Part shown: positions 18,215 through 26,028 of the stretch, piece after piece
Position numbering within the stretch: the first letter of the stretch is position 1
Layout: each line of letters opens with the position of its first letter
Assembly: GCF_030705305.1 (NCBI RefSeq)
Contig: NZ_JAUZEE010000002.1
Coordinates: 338,374-402,373, forward strand
Length of the DNA stretch: 64,000 nt
From: Leptothrix discophora
GTDB taxonomy: Bacteria; Pseudomonadota; Gammaproteobacteria; Burkholderiales; Burkholderiaceae_C
Direction: 5' to 3'
Notes under the pieces: model-generated
Told to the model about the DNA's origin: nothing
What the model saw: the letters and a program-made list of their open reading frames with translations, nothing else
The model's database searches: none
Translations under genes and position numbers: made by a program

Positions 18215-18889
18215 TCAGCCCCGTGCCGCGACGCGGCCGGGCAGCAGGCGGCCGACGCTCAGCAGCACCGCCAGGCAGACCACCGAGGTGACGGCGACGA
18301 GGAAGTCGGCCGTGGCGTCCTGCCCGGCCTGGACCGCCTCGTAGACCGCCATCGACAGCGTCTGTGTCTTGCCGACGATGCTGCCGGCCACCATCAGCGT
18401 GGCACCGAACTCGCCCATCGCGCGGGCGAATGCGAGCAGCAGCCCGGCCAGGATGCCGCGCCAGGCCAGCGGCAGCGAGACGCGCAGGAAGACCGCCCAC
18501 TCGCCCAGGCCGAGCGAGCGGGCGGCGTCCTCCAGCTGCGGCTCGACGGTCTCGAAGGCGGCCCGCGCGGCCTTGAAGACCAGCGGGAAGGACACCACCG
18601 CGGCGGCCAGCACGGCGGCCTGCCAGGTGAAGACCAGCCGCAGCCCGAACTGCTGCAACAACCAGCCGCCGAGCGCGCCCTGGCTGCCGATGACGACCAG
18701 CAGGTAGTAGCCCAGCACGGTCGGCGGCATGACCATGGGCAGGGTCAGCACGGCGTCGATCAGGTCACGACCGGGCAGGCGCCGGTGCGCCATCAGCCAG
18801 CCCAGGCCGACGCCCAGCAGCAGGTTCAGGGCGGTGGCCCAGCCGGCCACCTTGAGCGTCAGCGCGAGCGCGGTCCAGGCGGTGTCCAT
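18215..18889 (-). CDS. modB: Molybdate ABC transporter permease ModB
   Basis: 224 residues with five to six transmembrane segments (for example ALALTLKVAGWATALNLLLG and LTLPMVMPPTVLGYYLLVVI). The cytoplasmic coupling loop EDAARSLGLGEWAVFLRVSLP near 140 is the EAA motif that docks onto ModC. LAFARAMGEFGATLMVAGS is highly typical of ModB. It forms the inner-membrane channel for molybdate. It sits 57 bases after modA and 10 bases before modC in the same operon. Confidence 0.93.
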   Translation of the reverse strand: MDTAWTALALTLKVAGWATALNLLLGVGLGWLMAHRRLPGRDLIDAVLTLPMVMPPTVLGYYLLVVIGSQGALGGWLLQQFGLRLVFTWQAAVLAAAVVSFPLVFKAARAAFETVEPQLEDAARSLGLGEWAVFLRVSLPLAWRGILAGLLLAFARAMGEFGATLMVAGSIVGKTQTLSMAVYEAVQAGQDATADFLVAVTSVVCLAVLLSVGRLLPGRVAARG

Positions 18890-18946
18890 GTCGACGGGTC
18901 GGGGCTGATCGTTTCGGGCTGTTCGTTCCGGGCTGAACGGTGCCGC

Positions 18947-19711
18947 TCAGGGCCGGCCGAAGCCGTGCCGCGCGAACACCGCCTGCGCGGCGGGCGAGCC
19001 GAGGAAGTCGACGAAGCGGGCCGCGTCGACCGGGTTGGGCGCGCCGACCAGCGGCGCGGCCGGGTAGCGCACGGGGCTGCGGGTGGGCACGGTCAGCGCG
19101 ACCTTGACCTTGTCGGGCATCAGCGCGGCATCGGTGGCGTAGACGAAGCCGGCGTCGACCTCGGCCCGCGCGACGTAGTCCAGCGCCTGGCGCACGCTGC
19201 TCGCGCCGATCATCTTGGGCTCGACGGCGCGCCACAGGCCGGCCGCCTCCAGCACGCCCTGGGTGTAGCGCCCGACCGGCACGCTGGCCGGCAGGCCGAT
19301 GGCGATGCGCCCGTAGTCCGGCTGCGCCAGGTCGCCGATGGCCGCCGGCATGCGCGCCGCCCGGGCCGGCACGATGACGACCAGCGCATTGCGCACGATG
19401 TCGCGCCGCTGGGCCGCCAGCACCAGGCCGCGGGCCTGCGCCTGGTCCATCGTTTCCTGGTCGGCGCTGGCGAACACGTCGACCGGCGCACCCTTGGCGA
19501 TCTGCTGCAACAGCGCCCCCGAGGCCCCGAAGTTCAGCTGCACCTGGGCACCGGGATATGCCACCTCATACAACGGTGCCACCTCGCGCAGCGCGTTCGT
19601 CAGGCTGGCGGCGGCGGAGACGGTCACCTCGGCGGCGAGTGCCTGCATGGCGATGACGAGACTGGCAAGTGTCAGGGCGGCGTGGCGCAGGCGAGGGAGC
19701 AGGGGCAGCAT
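18947..19711 (-). CDS. modA: Molybdate-binding periplasmic protein ModA
   Basis: 254 residues. The signal peptide covers residues 1-26 (basic start, ALTLASLVIAMQ core, cleavage at ALA-AEV). The mature protein has the ModA opening VTVSAAASLTNALREVAP, in which the Ser of AAASL binds the oxyanion, then NFGASGALLQQI with the second Ser, GAPVDVFASAD, and RVD-like AEVDAGFVYATDA near 195. It captures molybdate for ModBC. First gene of the operon modABC-modE. A weak Shine-Dalgarno sequence and an operator-like palindrome precede it. Confidence 0.93.
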   Translation of the reverse strand: MLPLLPRLRHAALTLASLVIAMQALAAEVTVSAAASLTNALREVAPLYEVAYPGAQVQLNFGASGALLQQIAKGAPVDVFASADQETMDQAQARGLVLAAQRRDIVRNALVVIVPARAARMPAAIGDLAQPDYGRIAIGLPASVPVGRYTQGVLEAAGLWRAVEPKMIGASSVRQALDYVARAEVDAGFVYATDAALMPDKVKVALTVPTRSPVRYPAAPLVGAPNPVDAARFVDFLGSPAAQAVFARHGFGRP

Positions 19712-19729
19712 GACGAGGGGCGGGAGGGG

Positions 19730-19754
19730 CCGTGATGTCCATCAGGATACAGCG
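19730..19754 (-). promoter_or_regulatory. Candidate ModE-binding site upstream of modA
   Basis: On the minus strand CGCTGTATCC and an imperfect inverted half CCGTGATGTCC (read from the other strand) flank TGAT, 19 to 43 bases before the modA start. The left half resembles the TCGCTATAT half-site known for ModE operators with one or two differences. Since modE closes this same operon, autoregulation here is expected. The assignment is by eye. Confidence 0.4.
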
Positions 19755-19780
19755 AACGACGGTCCCCCACGACCGGGGCT

Positions 19781-20758
19781 TCACCTCACCGACGTGTCCA
19801 GCGCGTGCGCGCCGCGCTGCAGGCGCTCGATCAGGAACTGCGTGCACAGGCGCAGGCGCACGGTCTGGTCGAGGCGGGCGGCGGTGACGGCCCAGACGTC
19901 GGCGCCCTGGTGGTAGCCGGGCAGGACGCGGACCAGCTCGCCGCGGCGCAGCTGCTCGGCGACGTCCCAGCTGGCCAGCAGGATGATTCCGCGGCCGTCC
20001 AGCGCCCAGTTGCGCACGATGTCGCTGTGGTTGGAGCCCATCGGGCCGGTGACGCGCACGGAGGCCGGGCCGTCCGGGCCGCTCAGGCGCCAGACGCCGA
20101 AGGTCTGGTGGCGCTCGCGGTAGAGCAGGCAGTCGTGGCCGGCCAGTTCGGCGAGGTTCTGCGGCAGGCCGCGCCGGGCGACGTAGGACGGCGCGGCGCA
20201 GAGCACGCGGGCGTTGCGGGCGACCGGGTGGGCGATCAGGTGCGGCTCGGCGACCTCGCCCATGCGGATGTCGATGTCGAAGCCCTCGGCCAGCAGGTCG
20301 ACGCGGCGGTCGAGCAGCTCCAGCCAGATCTCCAGCCCCGGATGACGCGCCTGCAGCTCGGCCAGGATGGGCGAGACATGGTGGCGGCCCAGCCGCAGGC
20401 TGGTGCTGATGCGCAGCGGGCCGCTCAGCGTGACCGGCTCGCCGGCCGCCTCGGGCGTCATCGCCACGCTGTCCTGCAGCCGGTCGGCCGCCTCCAGCAC
20501 GCGCAGCGTCCAGGCCAGTGCGGCGTCGCCGGCCTCGCTGATCAGCACCCGCCGGGTGGTGCGGTGGAACAGCGCCACGCCGAGCGCCCGCTCCAGCTCG
20601 GCCACCCGCTTGCTGACGTAGGCCGGCGACATGCCCAGCTCGGTCGCGGCGGCAACGAAGCTGGCGCGGCGCGCCACCAGCGCGAAGACGCGCAGGTGGT
20701 CGAGGTCCCAGCCCTTGGCGGGCGGCTTGGGGATCGGTGCGGGGGCGGGACGGGCCAT
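19781..20758 (-). CDS. LysR-family transcriptional regulator
   Basis: 325 residues. The N-terminal helix-turn-helix (about 18-77) reads LDHLRVFALVARRASFVAAATELGMSP then YVSKRVAELERALGVALFHRTTRRV, the classic LysR DNA-binding domain. The effector domain follows, with GPLRISTSLRLGRHHV near 120, and FDIDIRMGEV, near 190, both of the CrgA-like branch. It is divergent from a Gfo/Idh/MocA dehydrogenase gene with 110 bases between, which suggests it controls that gene. The inducer is unknown. Confidence 0.88.
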   Translation of the reverse strand: MARPAPAPIPKPPAKGWDLDHLRVFALVARRASFVAAATELGMSPAYVSKRVAELERALGVALFHRTTRRVLISEAGDAALAWTLRVLEAADRLQDSVAMTPEAAGEPVTLSGPLRISTSLRLGRHHVSPILAELQARHPGLEIWLELLDRRVDLLAEGFDIDIRMGEVAEPHLIAHPVARNARVLCAAPSYVARRGLPQNLAELAGHDCLLYRERHQTFGVWRLSGPDGPASVRVTGPMGSNHSDIVRNWALDGRGIILLASWDVAEQLRRGELVRVLPGYHQGADVWAVTAARLDQTVRLRLCTQFLIERLQRGAHALDTSVR

Positions 20759-20800
20759 TGGTGACGGTTCGTGAATTGAGTCGCGACGCAGATCCGGATT

Positions 20801-20827
20801 ACAAACCGGAACGTCAGCATTAACGTT
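20801..20827. promoter_or_regulatory. Operator-like inverted repeat between the LysR and Gfo/Idh genes
   Basis: AACGT and ACGTT are separated by 8 bases in the divergent intergenic region, next to CCGG-N8-CCGG. The location and the dyad suit a LysR binding site, but no certain T-N11-A box was recognised. Confidence 0.3.
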
Positions 20828-20868
20828 GCGGCTCCGACCCCTCACTTCCGGTTTCTCCAGGATCCCCC

Positions 20869-21915
20869 ATGAGCAAGACCCGCATGGCCGTTGCCGGCGC
20901 CGGCTACATCGGCCAGGCCCACATCGAGGCCATCGTGCAGGGCGACGGCACGGCGCTGGCCGCCATCGTCGACCCGTCGCCGGCCGCGCACGCGTTGGCC
21001 GAGGCGCACGGCGTGCCGCTGCATGCGACGCTGGACGCGCTGATCGCGCACGACCGGCCCGACGGCATCGTGCTGGCCACGCCCAATGCGCTGCATGTGC
21101 CGCAGACGCTGGCCTGCATCGCCGCCGGTCTGCCGGTGCTGCTGGAAAAACCCGTGGCACCGACCGTGGCCGAAGCCGCCGAGCTGGTCCGGGAGGTCGA
21201 GGCGCGCGGCGCGCGGGTGCTGGTCGGCCACCACCGCGCCCACAGCCCCATCATGGCCAAGGCCCGCGAGGTGATCGCCGGCGGACGGCTCGGGCGGCTG
21301 GTCGGCGTGATGGGCAGCGCCACCTTCTACAAGCCGACCGAGTACTTCGAGGCCGGCCCGTGGCGGCGCGAGAAGGGCGGCGGTCCGATCCTGCTGAACC
21401 TGATCCACGAGGTCCACAACCTGCGCATGCTGTGCGGCGAGATCGCCGCGGTGCAGGCCTTCTCGTCGAACGCGGTGCGCGGCCATGCGGTCGAGGACAC
21501 GGTGGCGATCAACCTGCGCTTCGCCAGCGGCGCGCTGGGCACCTTCCTGCTGAGCGACACCGCCGCCTGCGCGCGCAGCTGGGAGCAGACCAGCTGCGAG
21601 AACCCGGCCTATCCGAGCTACGACGACGAGGACTGCTACGTCGTCACCGGCACGAACGGCAGCCTGTCGGTGCCGACGATGCGCCTGAAGACCTACCCGC
21701 GCCCGGAGGACCGGTCGTGGTGGAAGCCGTTTGACGTCGACCGCGTCGACCTGGTGCGCGACGACCCGATCCGCCACCAGATGGCCCACTTCGCCGCCGT
21801 CGTGCGTGGCGAGGCCGCCCCCCTGGTCAGCGCCCGCGACGGCCTGAACAACCTGCGCATCACCGAGGCGGTGGTCGAGGCGGCGGCGTCGGGGCGGGTG
21901 GTGGAGGTGGGGTGA
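20869..21915 (+). CDS. Gfo/Idh/MocA-family oxidoreductase
   Basis: 348 residues. An NAD(P)-binding Rossmann domain opens with MAVAGAGYIGQAHIEAI. The family marker LLEKPVAPTVAEAAELV is present near 95 (EKP contacts the cofactor and substrate). The C-terminal catalytic sheet includes GGPILLNLIHEVHNLRMLCG near 175, where GGP...D/N..H..D usually holds the catalytic residues. It probably oxidises a sugar, inositol or related polyol; the substrate is not deducible. It is divergent from a LysR gene that may regulate it. The last codons run into a pentanucleotide tandem repeat that begins at the stop. Confidence 0.82.
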   Translation: MSKTRMAVAGAGYIGQAHIEAIVQGDGTALAAIVDPSPAAHALAEAHGVPLHATLDALIAHDRPDGIVLATPNALHVPQTLACIAAGLPVLLEKPVAPTVAEAAELVREVEARGARVLVGHHRAHSPIMAKAREVIAGGRLGRLVGVMGSATFYKPTEYFEAGPWRREKGGGPILLNLIHEVHNLRMLCGEIAAVQAFSSNAVRGHAVEDTVAINLRFASGALGTFLLSDTAACARSWEQTSCENPAYPSYDDEDCYVVTGTNGSLSVPTMRLKTYPRPEDRSWWKPFDVDRVDLVRDDPIRHQMAHFAAVVRGEAAPLVSARDGLNNLRITEAVVEAAASGRVVEVG

Positions 21916-21955
21916 GGTGAGGTGAGGTGAGGTCAGGTCAGGTCAGGTCAGGTCA
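21911..21955. repeat. Pentanucleotide tandem repeats (GGTGA)x4 and (GGTCA)x5
   Basis: Four GGTGA units are followed directly by five GGTCA units. The first unit contains the stop codon of the Gfo/Idh gene. It lies between two converging genes. The two unit types differ at one base, so the array probably grew by slippage after a substitution. Confidence 0.9.
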
Positions 21956-21992
21956 GGCGCGGGCCGGCGGCGAGACTAGCCTGGGTGCCGCT

Positions 21993-22739
21993 TCAGCCCT
22001 GGAACGCTGAACCGAAGAACCCGATCGCCTGAGCCCACGCCGCGTCGGCGCAGGCCGGGTCGAAGCGGGGCCCCTCGTCGCGCATGAAGGCGTGTTCGGC
22101 CGGGTGCAGGCGCTGCTCGACGCGCACGCCGGCCGCGCGCAGGCCGGCCTCGACGGTGGCGCGGCCTTCGGGCGGGATGTGCGGGTCGTGTTCGCCCCAG
22201 ACCAGCAGCAGCCGGCCGCCGATGCGCGGCAGGGCGGCGAGCGTGCCGGCATCGGCGTCCTGGCCCAGCTTGCCGTTGTGGACGCCGGTGGCGTAGAAGC
22301 AGACGGTGGCCTGCACGTCGGCCTGCAGCGCGGCGCGCAGCGCCAGGTGGCCGCCGATGCAGAAGCCGGCGGCGCCGATCCGGCCGGGCGTGACGGCGGG
22401 GTGGCGGCCGAGCCAGTCCAGCGCGTCGCGGCAGTCGGCGTCGAAGGCGGCGACCGGCGTGCGCAGCGCGTTGTCCAGCCCGCGCGTGCGGCCGGCGTCG
22501 TCGAAGGGGATGGCGGTGCCGGGCGCTTCGAGCCGGCGGTAGATGTCCGGCGCCAGCACGGTGTAGCCATGGCCGGCCAGGCGGACGCAGGCGCGCTGCA
22601 TCGGGCCGGTGACCTGGAAGATGTCCGAGTAGAAGACGATGCCCGGCCAACGGCCCGGCGCGTTCGGGCGCGTCAGCAGGCAGCGCATCGTGGCGCCGTC
22701 GGCGGTCGGGATGTCGACCGGTTCGGTGGTGACGATCAT
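21993..22739 (-). CDS. Dienelactone hydrolase family protein
   Basis: 248 residues, alpha/beta hydrolase. Dienelactone hydrolases open lactones of chlorocatechol breakdown, and many homologues have other ester substrates. The Cys-type nucleophile Cys127 sits in GFCIGGHLA as in the true family. Asp185 is in WGEHDPHIP and His216 in HPAEHAFM, completing the Cys-Asp-His triad. DIFQVTGPMQRACVRLAGHGY near 40 is typical of bacterial homologues. It is cytoplasmic with no signal peptide. It diverges from a two-component regulator gene and converges with the Gfo/Idh gene. The exact substrate is unknown. Confidence 0.85.
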   Translation of the reverse strand: MIVTTEPVDIPTADGATMRCLLTRPNAPGRWPGIVFYSDIFQVTGPMQRACVRLAGHGYTVLAPDIYRRLEAPGTAIPFDDAGRTRGLDNALRTPVAAFDADCRDALDWLGRHPAVTPGRIGAAGFCIGGHLALRAALQADVQATVCFYATGVHNGKLGQDADAGTLAALPRIGGRLLLVWGEHDPHIPPEGRATVEAGLRAAGVRVEQRLHPAEHAFMRDEGPRFDPACADAAWAQAIGFFGSAFQG

Positions 22740-22857
22740 GGGCGGAGGTCCTGTCGGGCGTGAGGTGAGGCGGGCGTGAAGGTCGCGAGTTTGCCGTCTG
22801 GACGGGTACACGCCACTGCCAGAATGAAGCGTCCCTTGCCTGATGGAGCCCCGTCCC

Positions 22858-23535
22858 ATGCGCGTCCTGCTGGTCGAAGACGACACCATGATCGGCGAGA
22901 GCCTGCGCGAGGCGCTGCGCCGTCAGGGCATGGCCGCCGACTGGGTGCGCGACGGCGACGCGGCCGATGCGGCACTCGCCACCGAACGCTTCGACGCCGT
23001 GCTGCTGGACCTGGGCCTGCCGCGCCGCGACGGCCTGAGCGTGTTGCGTGCGCTGCGCGAGCGCGGCGACACCACCCCGGTGATCGTGCTGACCGCCCGC
23101 GACGCGCTGCCCGACAAGGTCGCCGGCCTCGATGCCGGTGCCGACGACTACCTCCCCAAGCCCTTTGAACTGGACGAGCTGCTGGCCCGCCTGCGCGCGC
23201 TGCGGCGCCGCCACGAGGGCCGCGCCCTGTCGGTGCTGCAGGTGGCCGACCTGCGGCTCGATCCGGCCACCCACGAGGTCAGCCGCGCCGGCCGGCCGGT
23301 GCTGCTGTCGGCGCGCGAGTTCTCGCTGCTGCAGCTGCTGCTCGAACGCCCCGGCGCGATCGTCTCGCGCGCCCAGCTCGAAGACCGCCTCTACGGCTGG
23401 GGCGAGGAGGTCGAGAGCAACGCCATCAGCGTCTACATGCACCAGCTGCGCAAGAAGCTCGGCGACGACCTGCTGCACACGGTGCGGGGTCTGGGTTACT
23501 ACGCCGGCCCCGCCAAGGACGGCCGCTCGACATGA
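22858..23535 (+). CDS. OmpR-family response regulator (QseB/PmrA-like)
   Basis: 225 residues. The receiver domain opens MRVLLVEDDTMIGESL (acidic pair). Asp51 in LLDLGLPRRDG is the phosphate acceptor. Thr in VLTARD and Lys in LPKPFELDELLARL complete the site. The C-terminal winged helix (about 130-220) includes LSAREFSLLQLLLERPGAIVSRAQLEDRLYGW and the recognition part SNAISVYMHQLRKKLG. It activates or represses genes when phosphorylated by the kinase encoded next, whose ATG overlaps its stop by 4 bases. Confidence 0.92.
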   Translation: MRVLLVEDDTMIGESLREALRRQGMAADWVRDGDAADAALATERFDAVLLDLGLPRRDGLSVLRALRERGDTTPVIVLTARDALPDKVAGLDAGADDYLPKPFELDELLARLRALRRRHEGRALSVLQVADLRLDPATHEVSRAGRPVLLSAREFSLLQLLLERPGAIVSRAQLEDRLYGWGEEVESNAISVYMHQLRKKLGDDLLHTVRGLGYYAGPAKDGRST

Positions 23536-24845
23536 GCCTGCTCGACACGCTGCGCGGGCGGCTGTTCGCCTTCCTGCTGATGCTGGCGGGCATGACCGCA
23601 GTCGGCGTGGGCGGCGGCACCTGGCTGAGCGTGCGGGCCGAGGCCGACGGCCTGTTCGACTACCAGCTGCAGCAGATGGCGCTGTCGCTGCGCGACCAGG
23701 GCGGCGTGACCGATGCGGAGTCGGCGGCCCTGTCCAACCCGGACCTCGACTACCTCGTGCAGGTCTGGTCGGTCGAAGGCCTGTCGCTCTACAGCAGCCG
23801 CCGTCCCGGCGTGACCGAGGCCCTGCCGCCGCGCGCGGTGCTGGGCTTCAGCGACCAGCGCATCGGTGACGAGGACTGGCGCGTCTACGGCGCGGCCACG
23901 CCGCTGCGCGTCATCCAGGTGGCGCAGCCGCTGTCGGTGCGACGCCGTCTGGCGACCTCCGCCGCGTTGCGCAGCATGCTGCCGATCGCGCTGGCCGCGC
24001 CGCTGGCGGCCGGGCTGATGTGGTGGCTGATCGGCGTCTCGCTGGCGCCGCTGCAACGGGTCGTGCAGGCGGCCCGGTCGCGCGACGCCGCCAGCCTCGA
24101 CGCCTTGCCGACCACCGGCCTGCCGGGCGAACTCCAGCCGCTGGTCGGGGCCTTCAACGGCCTGCTGGCGCGGCTGTCGACCGCCTTCGAGCAGCAGCGC
24201 ACCTTCGTCGCCGACGCGGCCCACGAGCTGCGCACGCCGCTGACGGCGCTGAAGCTCCAGCTCGGCCTGCTGCAGGGCGCCGCGCCCGGCCCCGAGCACG
24301 ATGCCGCCGTGCAGCGCCTGGGCGCCGGCATCGACCGCGCGGCCCACCTCGTCGAGCAGCTCCTGGCGCTGGCCCGGGCCGAGCCGGGCGCGGCCTCGGC
24401 ACCGATGCAGCCGGTCGACCTGGCCGACATCGCCCGCCTCGCCCATGCCGATGCGGCCTTGCTGGCCGAGCGCCGCGGCGTGGTCATCCACTGCGAGGCC
24501 GAGCAGCCCGTGCCGATGCAGGGCGATGCCGCGGCGCTGCGCAGCGCCATCCGCAACCTGCTGGACAACGCGGCCAGGTACGGCGCCCGGACCGTCCGCC
24601 TGCGCGTGACGACCGAGTCCGGCCAGCCGCTCCTGCAGGTCGACGATGACGGCCCCGGCATCCCTCCCGAGCTGCGCGAGCGCGTCTTCGACCGTTTCCA
24701 GCGCGGCGAGGCCCAGACCGGCCAGGTCGACGGCAGCGGCCTCGGCCTGGCCATCGTGCAGGCGGTGGCACGGCGGCATGGGGCGAGGGTGGGGCTGGGG
24801 GTGTCGGAGATGGGGGGGGTGAGGGTGGAGATGGGGTGCGGATAG
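23532..24845 (+). CDS. Sensor histidine kinase (QseC-like)
   Basis: 437 residues. TM1 about 10-33, periplasmic sensor about 34-150, TM2 about 150-172, then a HAMP-like linker (LAPLQRVVQAARSRD). His231 in FVADAAHELRTPLTALKLQ is the phosphorylation site. The ATP-binding domain shows N box RNLLDNAARYG, G1 VDDDGPGIPPELRERVFDRF and G2 GSGLGLAIV. Overall architecture matches QseC/PmrB kinases. It acts at the inner membrane and phosphorylates the regulator encoded just upstream. The stimulus is unknown. The C-terminal tail is Gly/Met/Val-rich and slightly long. Confidence 0.92.
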   Translation: MSLLDTLRGRLFAFLLMLAGMTAVGVGGGTWLSVRAEADGLFDYQLQQMALSLRDQGGVTDAESAALSNPDLDYLVQVWSVEGLSLYSSRRPGVTEALPPRAVLGFSDQRIGDEDWRVYGAATPLRVIQVAQPLSVRRRLATSAALRSMLPIALAAPLAAGLMWWLIGVSLAPLQRVVQAARSRDAASLDALPTTGLPGELQPLVGAFNGLLARLSTAFEQQRTFVADAAHELRTPLTALKLQLGLLQGAAPGPEHDAAVQRLGAGIDRAAHLVEQLLALARAEPGAASAPMQPVDLADIARLAHADAALLAERRGVVIHCEAEQPVPMQGDAAALRSAIRNLLDNAARYGARTVRLRVTTESGQPLLQVDDDGPGIPPELRERVFDRFQRGEAQTGQVDGSGLGLAIVQAVARRHGARVGLGVSEMGGVRVEMGCG

Positions 24846-24972
24846 TGCTGAAAGGTCGGGCGATTGCGGCGCAGGCGAGGCACTTTTGCGCGAATCGTGG
24901 ACGTTGGTGCGGGAGTGGCCTTGCTGGGCAGCAAGAATCGCGACGGTCGATTTTTCGAGTTCAGGGAGAACC

Positions 24973-25857
24973 ATGTCGCGTCGTCGTCGTTCCAGCCCCG
25001 CCGAGAGGCTGCTTGACCTGGTGTCCCGCTTGCCCTGGTGGGCCGATGTATTGCTGGCACTGCTCAGCCACGTCTGGCTGCATCGGCTGGCCGGTCGGCC
25101 GATGACCGCCATGGCGCAGCCGGGGCAGCTGGGCGAGCTGCTCACGCAGACCCTTGCCACCACCCTCGCGAGCTGGGGCCAGTACATCGTGCCCTCGCTG
25201 TGCCTGGCGGGTGCCGGACTGTCCGCCTGGCGACGCCGAGAACGTCGGCAATTGATGGCGGACGTCGTGCAGGCCCGCTCAGCCGACGCCGTGGACGGCC
25301 TGAGCTGGCAGCAGTTCGAGCAACTCGTCGGCGAGGGCTTCCGCCAGCAGGGTTACCGCGTGACCGAGACAGGCGGCGGCGGCGCGGACGGCGGGGTGGA
25401 CCTGGTGCTGACGAAGGGCACGGAGAAGTTCCTGGTCCAGTGCAAGCGATGGCGGGCACAGCGGGTCGGCGTCGACGTGGTGCGCGAGCTGTACGGCGTC
25501 ATGGCCGCCCGGGGCGCGACCGGCGGATACGTGGTGAGTTCAGGGCGCTACACCGACGATGCCCTGGCGTTCGCCCAGGGTCGCAACGTTCGTCTGATCG
25601 ACGGCCCGCGACTGCAGGCCTTGCTCCGCCAGGGCCGCCGCGCTTCGCCCGATTCGCCCAATGGTCGGAGCGCACCTCCCGCGAACCCGCGCTCCCGTCC
25701 TCCGGAGGTCGTCGACTTCCCGGCCAGCGCGCCTTCCTGCCCGCTCTGCGGCAAGGCCATGACCCGCCGCACCGCCCGCCGCGGCACCCACGCGGGCACG
25801 GCGTTCTGGGGGTGCACGGGGTATCCGGCTTGCAAGGGGACGAGGGCGATGGGGTGA
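24973..25857 (+). CDS. Mrr-type restriction endonuclease with membrane segments and zinc ribbon
   Basis: 294 residues. After a basic start come two hydrophobic stretches, about 24-40 (WWADVLLALLSHVWL) and 55-85 (TLATTLASWGQYIVPSLCLAGAG), so it probably sits in the membrane. From residue 110 is a Mrr-cat domain: LSWQQFEQLVGEGFRQQGY, GGGGADGGVDLVL (catalytic Asp), FLVQCKRW (Gln-x-Lys) and ELYGVMAARGATGGYVVS. The end is a topoisomerase-type zinc ribbon: CPLC, then CTGYPAC. GGGAG 6 bases upstream supports the ATG. Related proteins are counted among Mrr-like nucleases that may restrict foreign DNA. It leads into a defence region but is on the other strand from the main operon. Confidence 0.78.
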   Translation: MSRRRRSSPAERLLDLVSRLPWWADVLLALLSHVWLHRLAGRPMTAMAQPGQLGELLTQTLATTLASWGQYIVPSLCLAGAGLSAWRRRERRQLMADVVQARSADAVDGLSWQQFEQLVGEGFRQQGYRVTETGGGGADGGVDLVLTKGTEKFLVQCKRWRAQRVGVDVVRELYGVMAARGATGGYVVSSGRYTDDALAFAQGRNVRLIDGPRLQALLRQGRRASPDSPNGRSAPPANPRSRPPEVVDFPASAPSCPLCGKAMTRRTARRGTHAGTAFWGCTGYPACKGTRAMG

Positions 25858-26028
25858 GGCGAGATCGCTTCGGCTCATCAAGCTGCGCGATCGCAGCTTC
25901 GCACCGGCCGCGCACGCCGTTCTCGACGCCTTGCGTGAACTGGCGCTGCCCCTGCGCACCGCAGTTGCCGCTGCGGGACCTGGCGGTCGCTGACCGCGTG
26001 GATGTTGGGCGAGCAGGGCGGGCCAGGG

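Noticed and set aside
21911-21955. Pentamer array as a CRISPR array
   Set aside because: The units are 5 bases long with no spacers, and no cas gene is present.
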